A stretch of DNA of 64,000 bases from NCBI GenBank assembly GCA_964016875.1, contig OZ024736.1, forward strand, positions 40,704,707-40,768,706, in the 5' to 3' direction. Positions 43,885-55,608 of the stretch are shown one piece after another. A model generated the notes under the pieces. That model saw only the letters and a list, made by a program, of their open reading frames with translations, ran no database searches and was not told the DNA's origin. The stretch is from Fallopia convolvulus. Lineage: Eukaryota > Streptophyta > Magnoliopsida > Caryophyllales > Polygonaceae. How positions within the stretch are numbered: the first letter of the stretch is position 1; each line of letters opens with the position of its first letter. The position numbers and the translations under genes are program-made.

Positions 43885-46800
43885 TTCCCCCCTCAAGCTT
43901 GACTGTGTTAGAGAGAACCAAGCCAAGCTTGTCAACTAAGAAGGAATGTTGCTGAGCTCCTAAAGGTTTAGTGAATAAATCAGCAAGTTGCAATCCAGAA
44001 GAAACATGCTGAGTAGTAAGAAAACCATCTTGAATAAGCTCTCTGATGAAATGGCAGTCAATACGAATGTGCTTTGTGCGTTCATGAAAGACTGGGTTCT
44101 CTGCCAATTGCTAAGCAGATCGATTGTCACACTTGAGAGGAATAGGCTTAGGTATGGAGACACATAAATCTCCAAGCAACCCATCTAACCAAATAAGCTC
44201 ACTGCTAACATAAGACATAGCTCTATATTCACTTTCAGTTGAAGATTTAGAAACAGTCTTTTGTTTCTTGCTCTTCCAAGAAATGAGAGATCCTCCCAAG
44301 AAAACACAATAGCCAGATAAAGATCGACAAGTAAAAGTACAATTACCCCAATCAGCATCACTATATGCTTCCAGAGACAAATCATTGGCACTGGAATAAA
44401 AAAGAGACATGTTGAAAGTCCCTTTGAGATACTTAAGCAAGTGAAGTGCAACATCCATATGTGGCTGTCTAGGAGAAGCCAGAAACTGACTAAGATGTTG
44501 AACAGAGTAAGATATATCAGATCTGCTGAGTGTGAGATATAACAATTTCCCAATCAACCTTCTATAAGCTTCAGGATTAGACAATACCGAGCCTTCATCA
44601 AGTGAAAGCTTTAGATTCCTCTGCATTGGAAAAGCTACTGGCTTGCATCCTGTTAATCCAGCATCATGCAATATATCCAGAATATATTTCCTTTGATTCA
44701 AAAGAAGTCCTGATGAAGACCTTGCAATTTCCATCCCTAAAAAATAACGAGCATGACCCATATCTTTAATGGTAAAAGCTTTATCCAAAGCACTTTTAAC
44801 CAGACAAATTTCTGTTTCTGAATCACCAGTAATCAACATGTCATCGACATATACCAAGGCTATGGTAAGCTGACCCATGTTGTGCTTTACAAACAGAGAA
44901 TAATCATGCTTGGATCTAGTAAAACCCAACTGAATCAACAACTTGCTCAATTCAACATTCCATTGTCTACTGGCTTGTTTAAGTCCATATAAAGACCTGA
45001 GTAGACGACATACCTGACCCTTTTGTGCTGGATAACCAGGAGGAGGCAACATATATACTTCCTCATCAAGATATCCATGCAAAAATGCATTATTGATATC
45101 AAGTTGATGTAAGGGCCAGTTTTTAGCAGCTGCTAGTGCAAGCAAAACTCTCACAGTTGTGAACTTAGCAACAGGAGAAAAAGTATGTTTATAATCTTTA
45201 TCTTTGACTTGAGTAAATCCTTTAGCTACCAATCGAGCCTTATATTTATCAACTTGACCATTTTGCTGATATTTCACTCGAAATACCCACTTACAGCCAA
45301 TTGCTTGTTTTCCTGGTGGTAAAGTGGTTAACTGCCAAGTACAATTGTCCTCAAGTGCTTTAATCTCTTTACTCATAGCATCTTGCCATTTAGGATCATC
45401 TTTCGCCTTAGCATAACAACTAGGCTCAGGGATAGCAAAAACATTAAACAATGAAACAACATAATCTTGTGAATAACAAGATAGAGCTGTTTCAGTAATG
45501 ATGGGAAAGGCAGAGGATTGAGAATCTGATAAATCTTTCCTGGGCAAAAAATGACAATCATAATCCTTGAACTTTATAGGTGGTTTAACAGGTCTAGAAG
45601 AAAGTCGAGGAAGAAAATGCTCAGGAGAAGATTGATTATGAGCAGGTGGTTGAAAATTTGAACTAGAAGTAGAAGAATGTGAAGTTGTATCAGAAATATG
45701 TGTAGGAAGAAGTTCAAAATTCTGAGATGTGCTCAAGAAAGGAGAAATTTCTGAAGATGATTCAAAAGATGGTAAAGGATAAGGATCATGTGAAGGAATA
45801 GTTGAAACAGCATCATGAGGATTGAAAATAACAATTGGTAAAGCAGGTTCTGAATGAGAAGAAGAAAGTGATGAAGGTTGTGTTTGAAAAGGGAAAATTG
45901 TCTCTTGAAAAACGACATCTCTACTGACAAGAATAGAATGACTGTCAAGATCAAATAGTTTATATCCTTTTTGACCAGGAACATAGCCAAGAAAAACACA
46001 CCTTCTTGCTGCAGCTTGAAATTTATCCTTATGAGTCTTTGACTGCAAAGCATATGCAAAACAACCAATAACACGAAGCTCATCATAGGAAGGAAGCTTT
46101 TTATGAAGAATCTCATATGGAGTTTTCCACTCCATAACTGATGAAGGTAGAAGGTTGATGATATAAGTGGCTGCAAGAATACATTCTCCCCAGAATTCGA
46201 TAGGAAGATGAGCATGAAGCCGAATTGCTCTAGCAGTTTCAACAAGATGGCGATGCTTTCTCTCTACTCTAGCATTCTGATGTGGAACCCCAGGTATAGA
46301 CCTCTGATGTACAATCCCTAATCTTCCAAATAAGTCTTTACATTGAGCAGAGACAAATTCTGTACCATTATCTGACCTCAAGGTTTTAACAGTAGTATGG
46401 AAATGATTTTGAACATATGCAAAGAAGTGTTGCAGAATCCCAAATACTTGAGTCTTAAACTTGATCAAAAAAGTCCAAGTACATCGACTATGATCATCAA
46501 CTAGTGTAAGAAAATATTTTGCACCACAAAGCGAAGGACTCTTGTATGGACCCCACAAATCACCATGCAATAGATCAAATAAAGAAGTAGCATGAGAATC
46601 ACTTCTATTAAAAGGCAATGATGATGTTTTGCCATTTGACAAATGTCACAATAGTAAGTCTCCAATGTTGAGCATTTACAAAATGTAAGATGCTTCATCT
46701 TGGATAAAGAAGTATGTCCTAATCTTGCATGAAACAAATGCAAGTTATTTGAAACAGAATCTGAAACAGATGTTCCAACAGCATTATCAACAGAAACTAA

Positions 46801-48405
46801 ATTCTCATTACAAGCATTAATACTTTTGACTTCATCCTTCTTTTGCTCAGCTTGTAAAGTGTATAATCCTCCATTTTCCCTTCCAGTTGCAATATATCTC
46901 TTAGTTAAAGGGTCCTGAATCAAACAAAAAGACTCAGTGAAGTTGACAAGTAAATGCCTGTCTTTCAACAGCTTGGACACAGAGAGCAAATTATGTTTGA
47001 ACTCTGGTATGAACAAAACATTCTTAAGTATGAAAGAGGGTGAAATCTTAACAGTTCCTCGTTGCAAAACCTTCTTCTTAGAACCATCAGGAAGTCCAAC
47101 ATAGATTGGCCTTTCAAGATCAGCCAAATCAGAAAATAGACTTATATTGAAAGAAATATGATCAGTTGTCCCTGAGTCAATGATCCAATAACAAGATGAA
47201 TGATGCTGAATAGAAACATGATTAGTGAGATTCATTGTACCTGCAAAATTGACTGAATTTTGCATCACAAAATTAGATGATCCTTCACCAGCTGACCTTG
47301 CCTGCACAATCTTCAGAAAATCCTGAAACATAGCATTAACTGTTCCTTGATCAAACTTGATACCAGAACCAGAACCAAATTGCTGCATCTGATGCACATT
47401 ATCAAGAGGATTGTCTGCTGCCTGCTTGACATTCTCAACATTGGCTACCATATTCTTCTTCTCAGTACCCTTTGGTCCTTTGTACCAATCAGGATAACCT
47501 ATAATTTTGAAACATGATTCCTTAAGATGCCCTTTCTCTCGACAGTGAGAACATAACCTTTCTCCTTTCTGTCTCTTGGAATCCTTTTTATCTCCAGAAG
47601 CTGATTGCTTATAGTTATTGTTTCTATTAGCAACCAAAGCAGTGATATCTGCACCTGAACTACCACCACTTGTAATTTCCTTCTGCCTTTCAATTCTTGT
47701 CACCATCTGACAAGCTATATTAACCTTTGGCAAAGGATCTTGTGAGAGAATTGTACTTCTCACATTATCATAGGTCTCATTTAGTCCCATAAGGAACTGC
47801 ATAAGCTGATTTTTCTGTTCACGTTCTAGCATTTTCTTAAGCAAATTGCAAGAACAGCCTTCCATCACTCCACATGAACAGACCGGAATCCCTTCAAGAA
47901 CTTGTAATTCATCCCAGATCCGTTTCAGCTTTCCATAATACTCTGTAACAGAACTGTTTTCTTGCTTCAAAATACACAACTCCTTATTGAGTTGATATAT
48001 CAAAGGTGCATTAGATTCTTCAAATCGTTCAAGAATCTCGTTCCACAGCTGCCTAGCAGAACTAACATACATGAAATTTTCAGCAATTTCGCCATTCATG
48101 GAATTCAGAATCCATGACATCACCATGTAATCACAGCGTTTCCATAGATCAACCTTTTCTGGATCATCTCTAGGCATCACACATGAACCAGTGATAAAAC
48201 CTAGTTTGCATTTTGCTCCAAGCGCAAACTTAATTCCTCTACTCCAGCTAGAGAAATTTGCTCCAGTAAACTTCGTTGAAACAAGTTGCATACCTGGAAA
48301 ATCTGAATTCGAGAGAAACAAAGGATTGTTGAAGTTTCCGAAACCAGATCGACCAGCATCAACCTCGGAATTTTGACCTTGAGCTCTTGAATTGTGATCT
48401 CCCAT
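43880..48405 (-). pseudogene. Copia gag-pol polyprotein, one frameshift and one stop
   Basis: Starts at ATG 48405 (MGDHNSRAQG). Gag has the LWNEILERF, KLKRIWDEL and QFLMGLNETYDNV segments and a zinc knuckle CSHCREKGHLKESC near 47555-47510. Protease: IIDSGTTDHI near 47180. Integrase: an HHCC region (HARLGH .. CDICQMAKH), then GDLWGP, SDNGTEF and the Glu in NARVERKHRH. RT has YVDDMLI near 44850; RNase H has EAYSDADWG and SSTESEYRA. A frameshift near 46630 lies between the integrase zinc finger and core. A TAG at 44113-44111 replaces a Gln codon inside RNase H; the rest of the frame continues to the LTR. With LTRs so alike, these lesions are recent or were copied in during reverse transcription. 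Confidence 0.93.
43885..43893 (-). promoter_or_regulatory. Polypurine tract of the copia element
   Basis: Minus strand AGGGGGGAA directly before the 3' LTR. Confidence 0.8.
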
Positions 48406-48474
48406 CTTCGACCTCCAAAATCTCCGTGCAGATTCAACAAAAGGAGATGAACAGGAATCGATAGAATCCAGCTT

Positions 48475-48486
48475 GCTCTGATACCA
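48475..48486 (-). promoter_or_regulatory. Primer binding site, tRNA-iMet type
   Basis: Minus strand TGGTATCAGAGC, the classic copia primer site complementary to the initiator methionine tRNA 3' end. Confidence 0.93.
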
Positions 48487-48722
48487 TTTGAACAATCTGA
48501 AATCTCAGATTTGTGTTGAATCCAGATTGGATTCAATCACACAAAGTGAAAACTAACACGAAGAAGAGAAGAAAGAGAGATAACAGAAAAGAAAGTTTGT
48601 TATTCAATCAGTTGTGTTCTCGAGCTTACAAGAATGCCTTATAAAGCTTCTCACTTCTCATCTAAACGATGCGTTTTACAACTCAAGCTTATTACACTTG
48701 TTACACTTATACTATATTCACA
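48487..48722 (-). repeat. 5' LTR of the copia element
   Basis: 236 bp. On the minus strand it starts TGTGAATATAG and ends GTTCAAA, directly before the primer site. Confidence 0.85.
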
Positions 48723-48727
48723 AACAC

Positions 48728-49550
48728 ATCTCCGGACTCCGGTTGTTTGCCTACAGACTTTAACAGTATATATGCATGTGACTATGAAAATTGTGGTTAA
48801 TTCTGTTTATTTTTTGGAAAAAATAGTTCAAAGAATCAAAGGTAAGCAAGGTACCATGGTTGCAGGAAACTTTCATAGTGTTTTAAACCTTCAACGAGAA
48901 GTTATGCATCGTTTGTTCATAAAGGAAGTTAATAACGAGATTATTTCATGATTAGAAGAAATCAACTTTTAACTCTCCGAGTACTGATAAGTTAATTGGA
49001 GAATTTTTTTTTTGTTTAAAATTTAAATTGGGGAGAAAGATACTTGCAAAGACTTCACATAGTCCCATGTGGGGGCCTCATCTGGTCTGTCAACAACCAG
49101 ACAAGGAACAGAAAATAGGGGATAAACTAAATAATTACTACTAATTATGCATCTTAAACTAACCAAGTTATTATAAGTTTCAGTAAAGGGGTCGGCAGGA
49201 GGTTGTTTGGTATGTAGTGACCTTGATTCATTTGTTCAAGTTGCAGACTAAAATTTCTCAACGGATACTTGTACCTTTGATGTTCAATTCTTCAGGAAAT
49301 TGTAATGCGTACTTTATCAAGCATTAAACTGACTTAGTGCGCCATCCAATCGCGCCCTTATACTTTGAGAAGGATAAAAGACTAAATTGAAGGCCCCTCC
49401 TAATTTCATTATAGTGGTGCAAATGAACAACACACTATACTCACTACAACTAGATTTGCCAAGATATCATCACTCAAATAAATGCATAATATAAAAAATT
49501 CTCAGTGAGATGCAAATGATGATTAGGATTTAGGATCTTAAACTTCTACA
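48728..49550. other. Intergenic DNA, no gene seen
   Basis: AT-rich interval between the copia element and the 3' end of the RWP-RK gene; the last part is probably its 3' UTR. Confidence 0.5.
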
Positions 49551-49555
49551 GACCT

Positions 49556-50311
49556 TTAGCCAAATATACGAGTAAGCAGCAATTTCTCCTTCTTGGCCAC
49601 CTTTTCAGCTCCGAACTCTTTCCAGAAACCAAACTTTAGGGTTTCTCGTCCTTCTTCCAATGCTCGTTTTCTAATACCCGATAATGCACCTATTTGTTGA
49701 GTACCACCATCAGATGATTCAGCTCCCACAACCTGATCTTCAGCTTTAACAGTATCGTCACTCACACTACTCTTGGATTCACCATCTTCAGATTTATCAT
49801 GATCGGAAGCAGTGTCGCCACTTTCGCCCCACCATTTATTACTTACAGCGGATAATCCGTCTGATGGAAATCCGTATTTGAATTCGTCCAATCCGGATAA
49901 GGATTCAATTGCATAATTTGGAGTAAGCAATTCCTGGTGGGCCCGCAAAGTGAACACGCTCCTATTTCCAGGCTGCTGCTGCGAATTCAGCTTGGACATC
50001 TCCTGAGGAGACCGGAATGCCTTTTCCTTGACTTGTGAACCAGACATGGTGACATTGTTAGAGTTTGCAAGCGCTTTGTTTTTATCTCTTGAAGCTGCTC
50101 TCTTTATTTCATCAATGCTCTTTCCAGCCAAATACTTGCGGTGTGGCCATCTCTCTAGACCGTTATCAGTGCATATCTTCTTCAGATCAGCAGCAGAGAC
50201 GCCGAGGATATCAGCAGCTTCAAAGAGGGGCAGAGAGAAGAGCTTAGAGACGTCGTCAAATGAAGGAGACTGCTCTGAGTTGTTCAGCTTCTGAGTTTGC
50301 TGAGGATTCAT
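49556..50311 (-). CDS. RWP-RK domain protein, putative transcription factor
   Basis: 251-residue protein. Residues about 22-75 match the RWP-RK DNA-binding domain (LFSLPLFEAADILGVSAADL, KKICTDNGLERWPHRK). The signature reads RWPHRKY at 54-60 rather than the usual RWPYRKI, so it belongs to a divergent branch, neither a typical NIN-like protein (no PB1 domain) nor a clear RKD. The middle is Ser/Asp/Glu-rich. The C-terminus has a conserved-looking GIRKRALEEGRETLKFGFWK segment and ends RIFG. The RWP-RK family acts in the nucleus on nitrogen response and gamete/embryo programmes; the target of this member is unknown. The ATG at 50311 follows an acceptor-like AAGCAG at about 50330, and a donor-like GTAAAC lies near 51358, so a 5'-UTR intron of about 1 kb is possible. 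The coding part is a single exon. Confidence 0.88.
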   Translation of the reverse strand: MNPQQTQKLNNSEQSPSFDDVSKLFSLPLFEAADILGVSAADLKKICTDNGLERWPHRKYLAGKSIDEIKRAASRDKNKALANSNNVTMSGSQVKEKAFRSPQEMSKLNSQQQPGNRSVFTLRAHQELLTPNYAIESLSGLDEFKYGFPSDGLSAVSNKWWGESGDTASDHDKSEDGESKSSVSDDTVKAEDQVVGAESSDGGTQQIGALSGIRKRALEEGRETLKFGFWKEFGAEKVAKKEKLLLTRIFG

Positions 50312-50329
50312 TCTCCCGAATCCCGTTTA

Positions 50330-51450
50330 CTGCTTATCTTAGAAAAAAATCAAAAAAACAAAGAGGATATGGTACATACAGATCAGTGAATTTGTCACAC
50401 TAAAGCTTAACTATATAAGCCAAAAACTCTATGAAAAAGGCAAGTACTCAACAAGTGCATTGTACACTTTACATACAATTACTATAAGCCAAGAAGACAA
50501 ACAGTCCATTACAAACAGCACAAAAGAGCATTAGCATATACTTCGTATGACTTGTGTAGTACCATCATAAGCTTAAAATTCCAAAAGTTCGTGCTTGTAA
50601 GCATATTTTTATCTTCTTCATCGCATCCACAACCAAGTAACAACACAAGAAACATCAAGGGAACATGATAACATAACAGGAAGAACAGCTAAAAGACCAG
50701 CACATGTGAGCAGACCATGAGGAGACACAAATTTAATTGCAACCACCAGCTAAATTCTTTCACGCCCGTCAACTATAAAAAGACTACACGTGAAGGTATT
50801 GTCATTGTCCGATCGCTTAAATCATCCAAATCTCAAGCATTGGATAGTCAATGAGTATACTTTCAAGAACATGACAAGACGCCATTGTTAAATATTACAT
50901 CTTTAGATCAGTGTTATTGCTTATTAGGATAATGATTGTAAAATAGGATCCTACAACATCAATTATAAAAGCCACTAAAATGTGGTAAATGCAGCATTAC
51001 ATAAGGTGCAGGGTCGTTGAACTTCGCAATTCACACGGGAGAGAAGTAGCCAATAATTACTCCTAGCCTATGCCTAGTACATTACAAATACAGACAGGGA
51101 ACTAGATGAAACGTGAAATTAATCAATCATTCGAGGGCTTGATGAACGAGATAATTGATCCAATTCAGCAACCATGGACAATTCAGATAACAAAATCCCA
51201 AAAGTTAAGGGAGCAAGAGATAGGAGCTGAGCCGTAGCTGTAAAATCACCTGAAAATAGGTTGAGAGCGCGAGTTTTAAGCCTCAATTGCAGTCTAGCAG
51301 GGCTTCAAGCTGATCGTTTTACGCACGGCCGCAAAAGATTGCAGCTTCTTGGAGGTTTACCGAATTAGGGATTTCACCGGTTGCGACGTTGCGTGGTGTT
51401 TCCTTCTATCGAATGTCCTAAAGTGCGATTTCCGACGAGAGAAAAGATAA
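50330..51450 (-). other. Probable 5' UTR, leader intron and promoter of the RWP-RK gene
   Basis: No coding potential. The T/A-rich interval with splice-like ends (GTAAAC near 51358, AAGCAG near 50330) is consistent with a long leader intron; the GC-richer stretch 51240-51420 resembles a 5' leader. Inference only. Confidence 0.35.
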
Positions 51451-51839
51451 AAATTTGTTTTTTTATTTTAACTTGTTGATTTATCAGTTTACAATTGGGC
51501 TGTGCAACACGGGCCTTCATCTTGATAGGTATCCGGGTAACACTTAAAAAAAAGCCCAATAGTTATTTTTTGGGGTAAATTACACAAAATCACCCTTAAA
51601 TTAAGCCACTTTTCACAAAACCACCCCTAAAATAAAAAATTACAGAAAACCACCCACTAAATATTTCTGTTAGCCTAAAGTAGAGCTGTCACTACTTGAC
51701 CCGACCCAAGAACCCCCGAACCGCCCGACTCCAAACCCGACCCGACCCGAGAAAAAAAGAAAAAGTTTTATACCTGAGACTGATTTGACCCGAATCCGAA
51801 AAAACCCGAACCTGAGATTAACCCAAAACCGAATATACC

Positions 51840-52502
51840 TAGGGGTGTTCAAAAATATCCGATCCGATCAATCCGATCCGGTGATCCGACGATCCGATCC
51901 ACGAAAATCCGAATCCGTTGGAAAATTATCCGAATCCGATCCGATCCGAGAAAATTATCCGGATCACCGGATCGGATACGGATTGGGTCGTCAAACCCCC
52001 CGGATATCCGAGGGTATAATACTATACATATATTTTATGTGCAATAACAAAAAGTTTAATAGTCCAAGTAAGTTTTATGTGCTTCGACTTCCTAGTACTA
52101 CCTCTTTTTTGTTTGTTTTTTAATTATTTTTAATATATTTCACCCCACAAATAAAATTAAAATTAAATAAAACCTCAATCTATATTTAACACCCCATTTT
52201 TATTTTATTTTAAATTATTTTTCTCTTTCTTTTATGCGGATGATTATTTGGATCGTGATTTTTGTGTAAAGTTTACCGACTGAATAAATTATTTGGAACT
52301 TAAATATAAAAAAATATATAAAAATATGAATATTCGGATATTTGGATATCCGCCAAAAATATTCGATCCGATCCGAGCTATACGGATCGGATATCCGGGT
52401 ATACCCGGATCGGATACGGATATGGTTTTTGAGAAAATTATATTGCGGATATCCGATCCGATTAGGCGGATCGGATCGGATATCCGCTTATGAACACCCC
52501 TA
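51840..52502. mobile_element. hAT-type MITE, 663 bp, target duplication AATATACC
   Basis: TIR TAGGGGTGTTCA / TGAACACCCCTA; perfect 8-bp duplication AATATACC at 51832-51839 and 52503-52510. Both ends hold dense GATCCGATCCG / GGATATCCGG motifs, likely subterminal transposase-binding repeats; the middle is AT-rich. Confidence 0.9.
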
Positions 52503-52653
52503 AATATACCCGAATGGACTAGCCAGATGCAACCCGATATCCGATGCTACCCGACCCGAAGTCATCCAAAAATCCAAAGATATCTGACCCGAAACCATCC
52601 GAAAATTACATTATGTTTTTAAAATATTAATAATAGTGAATGTTTATTATAAG

Positions 52654-52839
52654 CAATGTTCTAAAAAACGCTAGGCGGACGCTGGGCGGAGAGGGACCGC
52701 CTAGCGCCTAGACAGCCTGAACGGTGGCCTAGGCGGTCAAAGACGGGTGCCTAGGCGGTCTGGACGGCTAGGCGGGTTAGGACCTTCCAGCGCCTAGACG
52801 GGGCCTAGGCGGGGCCTAGAAGGGATTTTTAGAACAGTG
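52654..52839. mobile_element. Small hAT-type MITE, 186 bp, target duplication ATTATAAG
   Basis: TIR CAATGTTCTAAAAA / CACTGTTCTAAAAA (one mismatch), perfect 8-bp duplication ATTATAAG at 52646-52653 and 52840-52847. The interior is GC-rich and built of CCTAGGCGG-type words, so it can fold. Confidence 0.9.
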
Positions 52840-54042
52840 ATTATAAGTATGTTTTTAATTAAATGCTTCATTAAATATTTAGACCCTAAAAGTTAAACTA
52901 CAAAAAATCATCATTCGATATGGTCTGAATCAAAATCCGGCTTACTCGAAACCAGATTAACCAGAAATTCGGCCAAAGTCGAAATCCGATTTACCCAAAA
53001 TCCGAAAAACCCAAAAACCGACTCACCCGAAATCCGACTAAATCCGAAATCTAACTAAACCCAAATCCGGACTTATCCGAAATCAAGTTGGACCGAAAAT
53101 CGAAGGACCCGACCGAAATTGAACCGAAACCCGACTTTGTCTGATTAATTGAGCACTCGAACTGAAATGATCCAACCCAATTTGAGTCGATTTTCAACAT
53201 ATCCGAATTTGACTCGAATCCGAACTTACTCGAAATCGAATTGACCCGACCCAAACCCGACCCGACCCCCCGATTAACACCCCTAGCAGAAAGCCACCCG
53301 TATCCATCCTTCTGTTAGAAACTTAGAATAGCGTCAATTCGTTTGCTAAATTGCCAAAATTACTTTGTTGATGAATTCAGGACAAAGAACAACTCATTGC
53401 TACTCTTTGCTTTCTCTAAAGAGGTTCAAAGAGGAAAAATACTACTATTTTACTTTCCCAACCCCCCTCTACAAACATATAATCTGTTTCATTGTTCTCC
53501 CTCCTCTACTTTTCTCATCTTTGACTTGTAATCTTTACCCAACGCCAACGCGGTACACTCATTTTCAATGAAAAGAATCTAAAATTCAACCCACCTACGA
53601 ATATCTTCTATATCCAAACCACCTACTTATATTCAATTTTTTAATTCCTCTCTTTAACGAGATCAGGGTTTGAGATCTAGGCACCAAGATTCACAATAAA
53701 GCAAAAAAAAAAGATACCCACCACATTATTGAGCAGTGAGCACTAATTTCAATTACCATCTCTAGCAACAAGTTGGAGATCGTGCAAATGGTTTAATTAT
53801 CCCCAATTTCTCTCATTCATACAAAAAACCCTAATTTTTGTGGCAGAAAAGAGAGGGGAAGGAAGGAAGGAATTTGTGATTTTTTATCTAATAAATAATT
53901 GTCTTTCCCTAACGAAAGGATGGATACGGGTGGCTTTCTGGTAATAGAAGTCTTTTATGGGTGGTTTATTGTAATTTGTAATTTTACGGATGGTTTTGTG
54001 AAAAGTGGCTTGATTTAAGGGTGGATTTGTGTATTTTACTCT

Positions 54043-55600
54043 ATTTTTTTTTTAATGAGGTAAAAATTTGGTGACCAGATAAAATTGCTGAATTGAGAGG
54101 GTGTCGGAGACGACAACTGAGATCGACTAGAAGAGGCGTAGGATTGACACAAGTAAGCAAAACGAGAAGGCAAAAGCATAAACAAACAAACAAAACGACC
54201 AACAACGAGCTAAGACTCGGGGTGAGTAAAGCACTATAAAAGTGCCCAACAAACGATCAACCAATTCAGGATGTGCGAAAAGGACATATGACGTTCCCTC
54301 TACCGAGATGAATGATCTTCAGAGTTACAAGGCACAAAAACAGCCTGGTCGAGATAACTCTGTCTAAAATTAAATCTCAAGTCCAACTCTTTGGAGAAGC
54401 ACTATCAAACTCGTTTGAACCTACCAAAATGAAACAACCAACACAAAGGCCACAAGCCAAATGGGCCGCTCAATCACACTTGCCAATAAAAGCAACAAAG
54501 AAGTTTTCAAACAAATATGCCAAAGGGTTAACACCACCCAAGCGGGCCAAGGCCGAAGCCCAAAAAAACATAACAACAAGAGACCAAAACACCACATAAA
54601 ACAACCACGAGGAGCAAAAACCATCACATGTAAAGAGGGAATAATGAGTGGCCATGTCTTCGAAAAAGACAACGAGCAAAGTCAGGAAGAAGCAAGACAT
54701 GACACGACTCCCGCCGACGAGAATCAAGCTACCAACCTCAACAACCAAAGAAGGTCAGAATCGGAAAACATACAGTCTGCCATAGAGAACGGACATTGAT
54801 GTACATTGATTGGTTATTGTAAAGGCAATCGTCGTAATTTGTCGAAAATCGGACGGAAATATGAAAACACAACCCATCAACAAGATAGCCGAAGACCGAA
54901 ACAAGTCACAAATCACTACAAAATTAATTGAAAAATCTGAGAAAATGCACACAAACGAGAAAGTCCAAAGAAGTTAAAGTTTCGTAACCATGGTCTCAAG
55001 AAATTGTCCCAATAGAAAAGCATGTTCTTCCAATAAAAGATGATCTTCAGAGACAAATTCATTCAAACATTAAAGGCTTTCTCAACCAACTATACACAAC
55101 CTTCTTGGTCAAAGAAATTGATAACCTCCTCAACCAATGACAAATGGCTTCCACCATCGGAGGTCTAACCACACATTTTTAGAGAGAATGCACAGCCTCC
55201 CCCTCTAAAATAACGTAAACCCTAATAATCAATGAGTTTAGTAAATTGTATTTTCTTCAAAAAAAACATGGGTTTTAATTAAAATTTTGAATAAAACTGC
55301 TTTAAAATGTAATAAATAAATTATCCTATTAAATAACGTAAATTGGATCGAAATAGTATGCACTCTAAATTAAAAACACTCTTTAACAAGCCGAACAAAG
55401 AAGGAATTTAAATAAGAAAAGTAAACTTTTTTTTTATAAAATTTATACTCACATATGATACATGCAAGATAGACTTTTTTTTATAAAATTATTAAAATTA
55501 TAAATACGATAAATACAAGATAGAATTTTTTATAAAATTTTATAAAATTATTAAAATTTTAATATTATAAATATGATACATACAAGCTAGAAATTTTATA
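54043..55600. other. Intergenic DNA, no gene seen
   Basis: Some short open frames around 54310-54800 on both strands (Lys/Gln-rich), without any domain I recognise. The rest is AT-rich. Confidence 0.5.
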
Positions 55601-55608
55601 CTCACATA

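Larger units (their letters stand above)
43650..48722 (-). mobile_element. Ty1/copia LTR retrotransposon, very young
   Basis: 5,073 bp with LTRs 43650-43884 and 48487-48722. AACAC at 43645-43649 and 48723-48727 forms a 5-bp target duplication. The shared LTR body differs by one base and one single-A indel. Order on the minus strand is gag, protease, integrase, RT, RNase H, the copia order. The tRNA-iMet primer site and a G-rich purine tract are both present. gag-pol carries one frameshift and one stop. Confidence 0.95.
51681..53285. mobile_element. hAT-like non-autonomous element nested in the left TIR
   Basis: Ends TAGAGCTGTCACTACTTGAC and, inverted at the right, TAGGGGTGTTAATCGGGG; both continue into many ACCCGA/TCGGGT words. 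Flanks GCCTAAAG (51673) and GCAGAAAG (53286) fit a diverged 8-bp hAT target duplication. Removing 51681-53285 and one flank makes the outer TIR pair without a gap. Confidence 0.6.
51573..54042. mobile_element. Long-TIR element (MULE-like), non-autonomous, carrying nested insertions
   Basis: Left end GGGGTAAATTACACAAAATC, then ACCCTTAAATTAAGCCACTT and onward, is repeated inverted at the right end (about 53912-54042). Pairing resumes beyond the hAT-like insertion: AGAAAGCCACCCGTATCCAT at 53288 matches the inverse of 53925-53944. Total TIR is over 120 bp, suggestive of Mutator-like elements. Flanks TTATTTTTT / TATTTTTTT could be a 9-bp target duplication but are low complexity. No transposase seen. 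The core left without the insertions is only about 0.85 kb. Confidence 0.7.

Noticed and set aside
53343..53571. Overlapping short open frames in the long-TIR element
   Set aside because: Low-complexity Phe/Leu/Pro translations; no transposase motif.
54312..54799. Two overlapping frames of about 100 codons
   Set aside because: Lys/Gln-rich without domain; could be an old transposon tail but unsupported.
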